Source: an uncultured Lachnospiraceae bacterium | GTDB lineage: Bacteria; Bacillota; Clostridia; Lachnospirales; Lachnospiraceae | DNA: 64,000 bases | Direction of reading: 5' to 3' | Assembly: GCA_949471785.1 (NCBI GenBank) | Contig: CASWRE010000007.1 | Location: 1 to 64,000, forward strand | Shown: positions 27,523 to 35,810 of the stretch, in pieces | Layout of the letters: every line of letters begins with the position of its first letter | How positions within the stretch are numbered: position 1 is the first letter of the stretch | The notes under the pieces: model-generated | The model's input: the letters and a program-made list of their open reading frames with translations, nothing else | Told to the model about the DNA's origin: nothing | Database searches by the model: none | Position numbers and translations under genes: made by a program

Positions 27523-28962
27523 ATGAGTCGGACAGTCATCGTTTTTCAGGAGGATTGTATACTGGCGGCGGCTGGCCGGGAGGGAAAATATCCCGGCATT
27601 ACCAGGGTAGAACGGATCAGGCTGCAGGGGCAGGGGGATTCCTTTGAGCGATGGCAGCAGGCGCTTCGGGGGCTTTCCGCGGAGTGGAAGACGGAGCCGG
27701 TACATCTCGTGCTTCCCGTCAATCTGTGTTCGGCCAGGGTGCTGAAGCTTCCCTACAGCAGAGGAAGGCAGCTGGCGGATATGGCGTCCCGGGAGGTGGC
27801 GGACAGCTTCCGGAATGAGACAGCGGATTATTCCATTGTTTTCAGCGATAAAGGCGCCGGCGTGGAGATCTGCGCGGGCGGCGCCGGCGAAGAACAGCTG
27901 GACCGTTTTGAGGAGATCTGCGGGGCGGCGGGGCTTACCCTCGGCGGTATGACCGTTCCCATGGAGGGCTATATCCGCGTACTGCGGCAGCTGGACAGCT
28001 ATTGGAATGACACGGCCATTTACCTGTTCTTTGACGAGGGCAGCATGACCAGTGTGCTGTGCCAGAACGGCCATTATCTGTATTCCGGCCGCAGCCGTCT
28101 GTTCAGTGAGCCGGGGACGCTGGATTTCGGTACGGAGATCGTGCGCAGCCTGTCCGGTATCCTTCAGTTCTACACATCGGAGAAGCGAGATATTCCCATT
28201 ACGGACGTATATTACGCGGGCTGCCCGGACGGGGATTTTGAGGTGAGCACGGAGGGAATAGAAGCTTTGCACCTGCGGGCGAAACCCCTGGAACCCGATC
28301 ACAGGATCGACATGCCTGTGGGAGAGCGGGCTGCCGACTGGATTCCCTGTATCGGCGCTATGCTGTACGGCGCCAGGGGCGAGAAACAGATCAACCTCTA
28401 CCGGGAGAGGAAAAAGAATGCCGGGAAGGCGGAGAAGGCCGCAGGGATATGGCGGCATTTTGTGCTGCCCGCCGTCGTGCTGGCGATCTGCCTGATTCCG
28501 GTGATTGTGGTGGCGGTATGGAACCTGAGGGTCTGCGGAGAGATCAAAAAAAAGCAGGAATGGATTGCCTCCCCCGGGATACAGGAGCAGTATGGACAGG
28601 CTTTGGCTCTGGGAAGGCAGCTTTCCGCGATTGCCGCTGGTATCCGGGAAGTGCGGCTGGTCACCGAGAATTTGTCGACGTATCCGGAGATTACCACGGA
28701 CGTGCTGCACGGGATGGAACATGTGGGTGGAGACGGGATATCCTGTAAGGTCACGGGATATGACGCCTTCACAGGCGTGCTCACGTTCAGGGCCAGCAGC
28801 CGGGAAGTCATCGACGTGCCGGTCTATATTCTGAAACTGCAGAGCAGCGGGCTTTTCCACACGGTGGATTATACAGGTTATGATTTTGAGAACGACTGGT
28901 ATACGCTGGAGCTTTCCTGTACCATGGAAGGGAAAAACGCGCGGGAGGTGGACGGGAAATGA
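27523..28962 (+). CDS. PilM-PilN fusion-like pilus assembly protein
   Basis: A 479-residue protein. Residues 1-275 look like a divergent PilM actin-like domain (VIVFQEDCILAAAGREG, VHLVLPVNLCSARVLKLP, LDFGTEIVRSLSGILQFYTS). Residues near 290 read KQINLYRERKKN, which matches the N-terminal tail by which PilN binds PilM, followed by one membrane helix (FVLPAVVLAICLIPVIVVAVW) and a PilN-like coiled coil and ferredoxin-fold domain. In most systems these are two proteins that bind through that tail; here they are one chain. ATG 27523 follows GGAGGAAG-type bases. The stop overlaps the next gene start (ATGA). Confidence 0.8.
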   Translation: MSRTVIVFQEDCILAAAGREGKYPGITRVERIRLQGQGDSFERWQQALRGLSAEWKTEPVHLVLPVNLCSARVLKLPYSRGRQLADMASREVADSFRNETADYSIVFSDKGAGVEICAGGAGEEQLDRFEEICGAAGLTLGGMTVPMEGYIRVLRQLDSYWNDTAIYLFFDEGSMTSVLCQNGHYLYSGRSRLFSEPGTLDFGTEIVRSLSGILQFYTSEKRDIPITDVYYAGCPDGDFEVSTEGIEALHLRAKPLEPDHRIDMPVGERAADWIPCIGAMLYGARGEKQINLYRERKKNAGKAEKAAGIWRHFVLPAVVLAICLIPVIVVAVWNLRVCGEIKKKQEWIASPGIQEQYGQALALGRQLSAIAAGIREVRLVTENLSTYPEITTDVLHGMEHVGGDGISCKVTGYDAFTGVLTFRASSREVIDVPVYILKLQSSGLFHTVDYTGYDFENDWYTLELSCTMEGKNAREVDGK

Positions 28963-29795
28963 AATGGGAATTGAACCAAAATGATATCTTGCTGGTAAAA
29001 CTGGCGTGCAGCGCGCTGATCGCCTTTTTTATGATCCGCTTTCTGCTGATGCCCGGTATTGAACGGCTCCAGGAAAACGATATCCAGAATGACGCGCTGC
29101 AGGAGACGGTGACGGACATGGAGGAGGCCATCGAGAGTATCCCCGTGCTGGAGCAGTCTATCGAGAATAGTAAGAAAGATCTGGCAGAGGTCTCCGCACT
29201 CTATTATGAGAGCATGGAAAACCGCCAGATCGACGAGCTTTTGACGGGCCTTGCCCTGAAACACGGCTTATTCCCGGTGTCCCTCAGTATAGACGGGGCC
29301 GAGGCTTCTCTGCCCGGGCCTTATCTGTACGGTACGGCGGCCTCTCAGGCTGATGCGGCTTCCGGGGCGGCCGGCGCTTCGGAGAGCGGCGGGAATGCGG
29401 CCGGCGATGCGCAGAGCGGAGTCTCCGGGACAACCGGCGATGCGCAGAGCGACAGCCCTGGAGGTGTGTCGGGCAATGCCGTGGAGAATGCGGCCAGGGA
29501 AGCGGAGGAAAGCGCCGAGACCGCGGCGGGCACGGAGAATAAGCCGGACGGGAGTAATTCGATTGTGTCCGGTGGTTATATGCAGACCGCAGCGGGCCAT
29601 ATGGTGCTGCAGGGCGACGAGGCCAGCCTGTTTGCCTTCCTCGGCGATGTGGAGGCGAATTATCCGGCTATCCGGCTTCGTTCCCTGAATATTCAGGAAG
29701 GCGTGTATTTTGACGGGGACTGGAATCAGGTGGAGCGGCCGGATATGAGCTGCGAGCTGGAAATATATATGTATGACAGAGGAGCGCTGGAGTGA
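28959..29795 (+). CDS. PilO-like pilus alignment protein
   Basis: A 278-residue protein with one membrane helix near residue 18 (LACSALIAFFMIRFLLMPGI), a coiled coil (residues about 30-85), and a C-terminal domain (MVLQGDEASLFAFLGDVEANYPAIRLRSLNI) resembling the PilO fold. Between them is an Ala/Gly/Ser-rich insert of about 100 residues containing repeated GDAQS segments, unlike standard PilO. Start overlaps the stop of the PilM-PilN gene. PilO and PilN heterodimers align the pilus motor with the wall. Confidence 0.75.
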   Translation: MKWELNQNDILLVKLACSALIAFFMIRFLLMPGIERLQENDIQNDALQETVTDMEEAIESIPVLEQSIENSKKDLAEVSALYYESMENRQIDELLTGLALKHGLFPVSLSIDGAEASLPGPYLYGTAASQADAASGAAGASESGGNAAGDAQSGVSGTTGDAQSDSPGGVSGNAVENAAREAEESAETAAGTENKPDGSNSIVSGGYMQTAAGHMVLQGDEASLFAFLGDVEANYPAIRLRSLNIQEGVYFDGDWNQVERPDMSCELEIYMYDRGALE

Positions 29796-29851
29796 AAGCC
29801 GTTGCGGGCGGCATGCCGCCGAAACGTTTGTGAGATCGGAAGGAGAGGGCT

Positions 29852-31525
29852 GTGAGAACGAATCTGAGGATAGGCGAGATACTGGAAGAGAGAGGGTATG
29901 TCAATGCCCGGCAGATGGAAGAAGCGCTGGCTTACCAGAAGACGCACAGGGATAAACGGGTGGGCCAGATCCTGATTGAGCTTGCGTTTGTGACGGAGCA
30001 GCAGGTACTGGAAGCGCTGGCCAGTAGACTGGAGCTGGAGATCGTGGACGTGGCGTCCCAGCAGGTGGATCTGGAAGCCGTCGCTATGGTGGACAAGGAT
30101 CTGGCGGAGAAAAATCTGTTTCTTCCTCTGAGCGTGAAGAACCGTACGATGGCGCTGGTGACGAACGATCCTCTGAATTATTTTGCTCTGGAGGAGGTGC
30201 GCCAGCAGACCGGCTGTTATCTGCAGATCATGCTGAGCGGGGAACAGCCTCTGCGCCAGGCGATTTCCTATTATTTTGCGGAGGTGGGAGCCCGGCAGGC
30301 GGCTACCCAGGCCAACGCGGGGTTCGTGACGGAGGATCTGGACGACCTGGATCTGACGGAACTGGAAAATGGGGATGAGGAGGCTCCGATCATCCATCTG
30401 CTCAACAGTCTGGTGGATCGTGCCATCAAGAGCAATGCCAGCGATATCCATATTGAGCCTTTCGACCGGAATACCAAGGTGCGGATGCGTATTGACGGCG
30501 TAATCATGGATTACGTGTCTCTCCAGAGGAATGTGCATCAGCCCCTGATCGCCCGTATCAAGATCATGGCAAATCTGGATATTGCGGAGAAGAGAATCCC
30601 TCAGGACGGCCATTTCCGGGTGCGGACGGAAAGCGGCCATGTGAATGTCCGGGTTTCCCTGATGCCCACGGTATTTGGGGAGAAAGCCGTGCTCCGGCTT
30701 TTGAACGCAGCGACACAGCTGGATTACGGAGATCAGTTCGGTATGGATGATGAGAGCTACCGCCGGTTCCTGCCTCTTTTGAACAGACCCAACGGAATCA
30801 TCTATATCACGGGCCCCACCGGAAGCGGCAAATCTACGACCCTGTATATGATCCTGGAGTATCTGGCCGGCCGGATGGTCAATATTTCCACCATCGAAGA
30901 TCCCGTGGAAAAAAATGTGCCGGGCATCAATCAGACCCAGGTGAATCCCGTGGCGGGGTTGAATTTTGAGGTGGGCCTGCGGGCCCTGCTCCGTCAGGAC
31001 CCGGATATCATCATGGTGGGAGAGACCCGCGACGGGGAGACCGCCGAGATCTCCGTCCGCGCGGCTATCACGGGTCATGTGGTGCTCAGTACCCTGCATA
31101 CCAACGACGCCGCTTCCAGTATTGTGCGTCTGGAAGATATGGGCGTGGAGAATTACCTGATCGCCAATTCCCTGGTGGGCCTGGTGGCCCAGCGTCTGAT
31201 GCGAAAGGTATGCCTCAACTGCAGCCAGGAGACGGATGCCACCCCCGAGGAGCAGAAGCTCCTGGGCGGCGATGTAAAAAAGATTCAAAGGGGGCGGGGC
31301 TGCGCCCAGTGCAACAACACCGGCTATCGCGGCCGCATCGCCGTCCATGAGATCATAGCCATAGACGCTCCGCTCCGCCGCATGATCAGCGATCGCGCCT
31401 CCATGGAGGAGATCATAGCCTATGCCAGGGAGCATCAGCAGATGCATACCCTGCGGGAGAATGGACTGAAACTGGTGAAAGAGGGGATCAGCACCCCAGA
31501 GGAATGGTTGAAGATTTCCTTATAA
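29852..31525 (+). CDS. pilB: Type IV pilus extension ATPase
   Basis: A 557-residue GspE/PilB ATPase that drives pilin polymerisation. The N-terminus (residues 1-150) is an MshEN domain, a fold that binds cyclic di-GMP in some relatives (RIGEILEERGYVNARQMEEALAYQ). Walker A GPTGSGKST is near residue 320, the Asp box is TIEDPVEKN, Walker B is DPDIIMVGETRD, and the His box is AAITGHVVLSTLHTND. A Cys4 zinc site (CLNC and CAQC) is present near the C-terminus. GTG 29852 follows AGGAGAGGG. It closes the pilus cluster. Confidence 0.94.
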   Translation: MRTNLRIGEILEERGYVNARQMEEALAYQKTHRDKRVGQILIELAFVTEQQVLEALASRLELEIVDVASQQVDLEAVAMVDKDLAEKNLFLPLSVKNRTMALVTNDPLNYFALEEVRQQTGCYLQIMLSGEQPLRQAISYYFAEVGARQAATQANAGFVTEDLDDLDLTELENGDEEAPIIHLLNSLVDRAIKSNASDIHIEPFDRNTKVRMRIDGVIMDYVSLQRNVHQPLIARIKIMANLDIAEKRIPQDGHFRVRTESGHVNVRVSLMPTVFGEKAVLRLLNAATQLDYGDQFGMDDESYRRFLPLLNRPNGIIYITGPTGSGKSTTLYMILEYLAGRMVNISTIEDPVEKNVPGINQTQVNPVAGLNFEVGLRALLRQDPDIIMVGETRDGETAEISVRAAITGHVVLSTLHTNDAASSIVRLEDMGVENYLIANSLVGLVAQRLMRKVCLNCSQETDATPEEQKLLGGDVKKIQRGRGCAQCNNTGYRGRIAVHEIIAIDAPLRRMISDRASMEEIIAYAREHQQMHTLRENGLKLVKEGISTPEEWLKISL

Positions 31526-31555
31526 GAAGATTTTTTTAATATAAAAGGCTTTCGT

Positions 31556-31735
31556 GAAGTGAATGTTCCATAAGGCCGCCGTGAACGGAGCAAACAGTCG
31601 CCAATGGTTACTGTCCACTCCGTGACCAGTAACCAGCAGTTTGGGCATAAAAATTCGCTTCGCGAAGCCCAAACTGCCACCTGAATCATGTTCTCCCGCA
31701 GCCACGCAGCAAGTGCGTGGTTCGGGTGTGAAAAG
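31556..31735 (+). repeat. Structured dispersed repeat upstream of the rhomboid-like gene
   Basis: A gene-free block with several stem-loops: GGTTACTG (31606-31613) with CAGTAACC; CAGTTTGGGC with GCCCAAACTG enclosing TTCGC/GCGAA; and CCACGCA with TGCGTGG. Parts recur elsewhere in the window: 31611-31635 matches 8684-8708 in reverse, and about 31680-31732 matches 49832-49885 in the same orientation. This looks like a REP/MITE-like non-coding repeat; no coding frame or transposase is present. Confidence 0.65.
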
Positions 31736-31781
31736 TAAGTGCCAATGTCCCCGTGCTTTGTGCCGTGCCTCCACAAAGAAA

Positions 31782-31810
31782 TTGACAAAGCCGGAACGCA
31801 ATCGTATAAT
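31782..31810 (+). promoter_or_regulatory. Consensus promoter for the rhomboid-like gene
   Basis: TTGACA (31782-31787) and TATAAT (31805-31810), 17 bp apart: a perfect sigma-A match, 58 bases before ATG 31869. Confidence 0.85.
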
Positions 31811-31868
31811 AGGGCTTATTGAAAATTGCGCTGCAAATCGGGCCGACGGGCCAAAGGCAGGAGGTTAT

Positions 31869-32717
31869 ATGAAATTTCTAAATAAACTGGAACGCAGATT
31901 CGGGCGTTATGCGATCAGCCGACTGACCATGTACATCATCGCTACGTATATACTGGGTTATGTCCTGCAGTTTACGGCGGGGAACCTGACGCAGTATCTC
32001 TATCTGGACCCCTATTATATTCTGCACGGCCAGGTCTGGCGTCTGGTGAGCTGGCTTTTGGTGCCGCCGGAGAGTCTGGACATTTTTACGATCATTATGC
32101 TGTATTTTTACTATTCTATCGGTACCACCCTGGAGAGTGCCTGGGGGGATTTCCGGTATAACGTTTATATTTTCGGCGGTATTCTGTGGACGATCGTGGG
32201 CAGTTTTGTATTGTATTTCATTCTCTTTTTACGATTTGGAACGGGTGTTCCTTTTGAATCGTTCGGCGCGGCTTTTACCACGTATTATATCAGTCTGTCC
32301 ATTTTTCTGGGGTTTGCCATTACGTACCCGAACATGCAGGTGCTTCTGTATTTTATCATACCGTTAAAGGTCAAATATCTGGCATGGCTTGATCTGGCCT
32401 ATCTGGCGGTGGCGATGTATACGAACGGCTGGGCCGGGCGCATCGTCATCATCAGCTCTCTGATGAACACCATTCTCTTTTTCCTGATGACCAGGAATTA
32501 TCGGCGGATTGACCCCAGGGAAATACATCGGAAGCAGACTTTCCGGAAAGCGGTTAATCAGGGGCGGGCAGGAAGAGGAGTCACCCGCCACAAGTGTGCC
32601 ATTTGCGGCCGTACCGAGCTGGATGATCCCAATCTGGAATTTCGTTTTTGTTCACGGTGCAACGGGAATTATGAATATTGCCAGGATCACCTGTTTAATC
32701 ATAAGCATGTGCAGTAG
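31869..32717 (+). CDS. Rhomboid-like membrane protein with zinc ribbon, catalytic residues missing
   Basis: A 282-residue protein. Residues 1-215 hold about six membrane helices with rhomboid-family features (QVWRLVSWLLVPP, YYSIGTTLESAWGDFRYNVYIFGG). The serine-protease GxSG motif is not seen (the equivalent reads ESFGAAF), and no histidine occurs in the last helix, so it is probably an inactive rhomboid/derlin-type protein. The cytoplasmic tail has CAICGRTE and CSRCNGNYEYC followed by histidines, a zinc-ribbon-like site. ATG 31869 follows AGGAGG; the frame opens far upstream at 31641 inside the repeat and those residues are not real. It stands alone behind a strong promoter. Confidence 0.75.
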   Translation: MKFLNKLERRFGRYAISRLTMYIIATYILGYVLQFTAGNLTQYLYLDPYYILHGQVWRLVSWLLVPPESLDIFTIIMLYFYYSIGTTLESAWGDFRYNVYIFGGILWTIVGSFVLYFILFLRFGTGVPFESFGAAFTTYYISLSIFLGFAITYPNMQVLLYFIIPLKVKYLAWLDLAYLAVAMYTNGWAGRIVIISSLMNTILFFLMTRNYRRIDPREIHRKQTFRKAVNQGRAGRGVTRHKCAICGRTELDDPNLEFRFCSRCNGNYEYCQDHLFNHKHVQ

Positions 32718-32755
32718 CAGGCGGCCCCCTTTTGCGGGGCGGCCTGAAAAAATAT
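32717..32755 (+). terminator. Hairpin after the rhomboid-like gene
   Basis: CAGGCGGCCCC with GGGGCGGCCTG, an 11-bp stem with one mismatch and a seven-base loop. The following tract is A-rich rather than T-rich, so terminator function is uncertain. Confidence 0.4.
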
Positions 32756-32805
32756 TGCTTTAGCGTTTTAAAGTGTGAAAACAATCAAAAGAGGAGAGTA
32801 TCATT

Positions 32806-34077
32806 ATGAAAAAAACACCGTTTGTCACAAAGGAGAAGCTGGCGGAGATTGTCCGTGAGGTGCCGACTCCTTTCCATATCTATGACGAGGCCGGAATCCG
32901 GAGAAACTGTGAGGCCATCAGGAAAGCATTTGCCTGGAACAGGGGATATAAAGAATACTTTGCGGTGAAAGCCTGCCCCAATCCTTTCCTGATCCGGATC
33001 ATGAAAGAATATGGCTGCGGCTGCGACTGTTCCTCTCTGACGGAGCTGATGCTGTCCCAGGCCGTCGGCTGTGTGGGCGATGATATTATGTTTTCCTCCA
33101 ATGCCACGCCGGCGGAAGAATTTCGGTACGCGAGAAAATATCATGCGATTATCAATCTGGATGATTTTACCCATATAGCGTTTCTGGAGAAAGTGACGGG
33201 AGATCTGCCGAAAAAGATCAGCTGCCGTTACAATCCGGGCGGAATGTTCAAGATCAGTAATGATATCATGGATAATCCCGGAGATTCCAAATACGGCATG
33301 ACGAAGGAACAGCTTTTTGAGGCTTATCGAGTGCTGAAAGAGAAAGGGGTGGAAGAGTTCGGCATTCACGCTTTCCTGGCCAGCAATACGGTCACGAATG
33401 AATATTATCCTCTGCTGGCCAAAGTACTTTTTGAGACGGTGGTGGAGATCAGGGAAAAGACGGGTGTGGAGATTTCCTTTATCAATCTGTCCGGGGGCGT
33501 TGGCATTCCTTACCGGCCGGAGCAGGAACCTAATGATATTCTGGAGATCGGCGAGGGCGTGCGCAGAGTATATGAGGAAGTGCTGGTTCCGGCGGGACTG
33601 GGGGAGGCGGCCATCTACACAGAGATGGGGCGCTTTATGACGGGCCCTTACGGCGGTCTGGTGACGACGGCCATCCACGAGAAACACATCCACAAAGAAT
33701 ATATCGGCTGCGACGCCTGTGCGGTGAATCTGATGCGCCCGGCTATTTACGGCGCTTACCATCATATTACGGTGATGGGCAAGGAGGACGCTCCCTGCGA
33801 TCATATGTATGATGTAACGGGATCACTGTGTGAGAATTGCGATAAATTTGCCATTGACAGGATGCTGCCGGAGATTGCCGTCGGCGACCTGTTGTTCATC
33901 CATGACACAGGCGCACACGGGTTTGCCATGGGCTATAATTATAACGGAAAGCTTCGATCGGCGGAGGTGCTGCTTAAGGAGGACGGCAGCTATCAGATCA
34001 TCCGCAGGGCGGAAATGCCGAAGGATTATTTCGCTACTTTCGACGGATTTGACGTGTATGATAAATTATTTGTGTGA
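32806..34077 (+). CDS. lysA: Diaminopimelate decarboxylase
   Basis: A 423-residue PLP-dependent fold-III decarboxylase that converts meso-diaminopimelate to lysine. Signs are the PTPFHIYDE opening, the PLP lysine in YFAVKACPNP, GCGCDCSS, NLSGGVGIPY, EMGRFMTGPYG, the CENCDKF segment and the closing FIHDTGAHGFAMGYNYNG. Lachnospiraceae carry this slightly divergent form. ATG 32806 follows GAGGAGAG. It is followed by a terminator, and no other lysine-pathway gene is near. Confidence 0.9.
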   Translation: MKKTPFVTKEKLAEIVREVPTPFHIYDEAGIRRNCEAIRKAFAWNRGYKEYFAVKACPNPFLIRIMKEYGCGCDCSSLTELMLSQAVGCVGDDIMFSSNATPAEEFRYARKYHAIINLDDFTHIAFLEKVTGDLPKKISCRYNPGGMFKISNDIMDNPGDSKYGMTKEQLFEAYRVLKEKGVEEFGIHAFLASNTVTNEYYPLLAKVLFETVVEIREKTGVEISFINLSGGVGIPYRPEQEPNDILEIGEGVRRVYEEVLVPAGLGEAAIYTEMGRFMTGPYGGLVTTAIHEKHIHKEYIGCDACAVNLMRPAIYGAYHHITVMGKEDAPCDHMYDVTGSLCENCDKFAIDRMLPEIAVGDLLFIHDTGAHGFAMGYNYNGKLRSAEVLLKEDGSYQIIRRAEMPKDYFATFDGFDVYDKLFV

Positions 34078-34094
34078 TATGCGGAATTTTGCGG

Positions 34095-34127
34095 GCCCGC
34101 CCCTGTATTTTGGGGACGGGCTCTTCT
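34095..34127 (+). terminator. Terminator after lysA
   Basis: GCCCGCCCC (34095-34103) with GGGG-A-CGGGC (34112-34121), one bulged base, followed by TCTTCTT. Confidence 0.7.
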
Positions 34128-34237
34128 TACGATCGCCTCTCATACTTGAATTATGGCTGACCGTAATGTGCGGTATATGTGCGTTTCGCGAAAAGTACCG
34201 GAAATATAAACAATTTGTAACAATTAGAAAATAAATA

Positions 34238-34266
34238 TTGCAAAAAGGTTACGGGTAGAGTAAAGT
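34238..34266 (+). promoter_or_regulatory. Candidate promoter for the lysozyme-like protein gene
   Basis: TTGCAA (34238-34243) and TAAAGT (34261-34266) with a 17-bp spacer, 72 bases before ATG 34339. The rest of the 260-base gap from lysA holds only the lysA terminator and AT-rich sequence. Confidence 0.45.
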
Positions 34267-34338
34267 GTTAACAATAGAGGATTCCGGTGGGGATATACGG
34301 CGGGAAAACTGTCGAGAAACGAAGAGAGGTGGAGGAGT

Positions 34339-35766
34339 ATGAGAAAATCAGGAGTATATGTACTTCTGCTCATGGGAATGTTGCTGCTGGCGCCCTGTAC
34401 CGTGCGGGCGGCGGACCCCTTTGTGGTCAGGAAAGGGGTTTTGGAAAAGTATAGCGGAACACAGACTCATGTGGTCATTCCCTCAAATGTAAAAACTATT
34501 GGCGCGAAGGCATTTGCCGGGATGAAGGTGGCGGAGGTGGAGCTGCCCTCCACCGTGACTGCCATTCAGAGCAATGCCTTTGCCGACTGCGGTGAGTTGG
34601 AGAAAGTAGTCATTTCCAACGGGGATATCATGATCTCGTCGAGCGCTTTTACCGGCTGTAAAGACGTGGCGATCTATGGCGATGCGTCTCCTCTGGCCCT
34701 TGCCGCCCGTGCAAAGCGTTATCGGAATGCGGTGGCCAGGATTGCGGCCGAACAGGGCATGGGAGAGTATACGGATCTGATTATGTCCGTGCTGATGCTG
34801 GAGAGCGGCGGCCGGTATGTGGATCTGATGCAATGCAAGGGCGGGAGATATTCCGGAGAATATCCGAAAACCAGTACCGGGGAATTTCAGAAGCCGGAGG
34901 ATTCCATCGAATGCGGTATCCGTGAATTAAAATACGGCATGTCCCTGTGGCCGGTGAACGGGCCGGATGATCTGGAAAATCTCAAGGTGATCCTGCAGGG
35001 GTACAATTTCGGCATGGCAGGGTATATCCGCTATTTAAAGACGAACGGTTATTCCGGATGGACGGAAGATAATGCCTCCGCCTACGCAAAGAGATACTGC
35101 GGCGGCAGAAAATACACAGATAAAAATATGATAGCCCGTTTCGGCCGGTGGCGTTACGGGTGTTCCTGGTATCCGATGCATGTACTTAAATATTATGTCT
35201 CCCTGCCCCGGGAGTTTGCGTGGGGAAAAGGGCTGTCGTTTCAGGAACTGGGGAAGGCTAATACATATCGTGTGACCTATACGCTGAACGGCGGAAAAAA
35301 CAGCAAGTTTAACGCTTCGTCCTATACGGGGTACATAGATATTGAGCTGATGGACCCGACCCGGAAAGGTTATCTGTTTGCCGGATGGTACAGCGATGCG
35401 GGGCTGACGCAGAAGGCGGACAGGATCACCGGAGAAAATAAAAGGGTCCGCGTGTATGCGAAATGGATGAAAGTCAAGGTGGGAGCCGCCCGGATTCGTA
35501 AGGTGACGGCAAAAAGCAAAAAGCTGACGGTCAGCATGAAGACGTTAAAATCTGCTTCGGGTTACCAGATCATGGTGGCAACGGATAAGAAGTTTAAGAA
35601 TAATAAAGCGAGCATTTCTATGGGCGTTGGCAAAACCGAGGCCACATTGAGTAAATTGAAAAAAGGAAAAACTTATTATGTAAGGGCCCGCGGATGGCGT
35701 TTGGACTCGGCCGGAAAGAAAGTATATGGGGCCTGGTCCAAAGTCGTAAAGAAAAAGGTTAAATAA
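34339..35766 (+). CDS. Secreted multidomain protein: LRR_5, lysozyme-like domain, InlB-type repeat, FN3
   Basis: A 475-residue exported protein with a signal peptide (YVLLLMGMLLLAPCTVRA-A). Residues about 30-115 are BspA-type leucine-rich repeats (VVIPSNVKTIGAKAFAG, LPSTVTAIQSNAFADC). Residues about 125-290 resemble a lysozyme-like transglycosylase domain: SVLMLESGGRYVDLMQ, ECGIRELKYGM, and LQGYNFGMAGYIRYL, with a Glu in LESGG as the likely catalytic acid. Residues about 310-375 are an InlB B-type repeat (YTLNGGKNSKF, GYLFAGWYSDAGLTQ), and the end is an FN3-like domain. A wall-remodelling enzyme with binding modules is the best reading. Confidence 0.78.
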   Translation: MRKSGVYVLLLMGMLLLAPCTVRAADPFVVRKGVLEKYSGTQTHVVIPSNVKTIGAKAFAGMKVAEVELPSTVTAIQSNAFADCGELEKVVISNGDIMISSSAFTGCKDVAIYGDASPLALAARAKRYRNAVARIAAEQGMGEYTDLIMSVLMLESGGRYVDLMQCKGGRYSGEYPKTSTGEFQKPEDSIECGIRELKYGMSLWPVNGPDDLENLKVILQGYNFGMAGYIRYLKTNGYSGWTEDNASAYAKRYCGGRKYTDKNMIARFGRWRYGCSWYPMHVLKYYVSLPREFAWGKGLSFQELGKANTYRVTYTLNGGKNSKFNASSYTGYIDIELMDPTRKGYLFAGWYSDAGLTQKADRITGENKRVRVYAKWMKVKVGAARIRKVTAKSKKLTVSMKTLKSASGYQIMVATDKKFKNNKASISMGVGKTEATLSKLKKGKTYYVRARGWRLDSAGKKVYGAWSKVVKKKVK

Positions 35767-35776
35767 GATAACAGAT

Positions 35777-35806
35777 AAAAAGAATCCCGGAGAGAGGATT
35801 CTTTTT
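35777..35806. terminator. Bidirectional terminator
   Basis: A perfect 11-bp stem AAAAAGAATCC (35777-35787) with GGATTCTTTTT (35796-35806). Its A and T runs serve both the + strand gene and the convergent - strand gene that ends at 35811. Confidence 0.85.
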
Positions 35807-35810
35807 ATCA

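Noticed and set aside
27466-28860. Long - strand frame opposite the PilM-PilN gene
   Set aside because: His/Pro/Arg-rich shadow of a GC-rich coding strand, with no family features.
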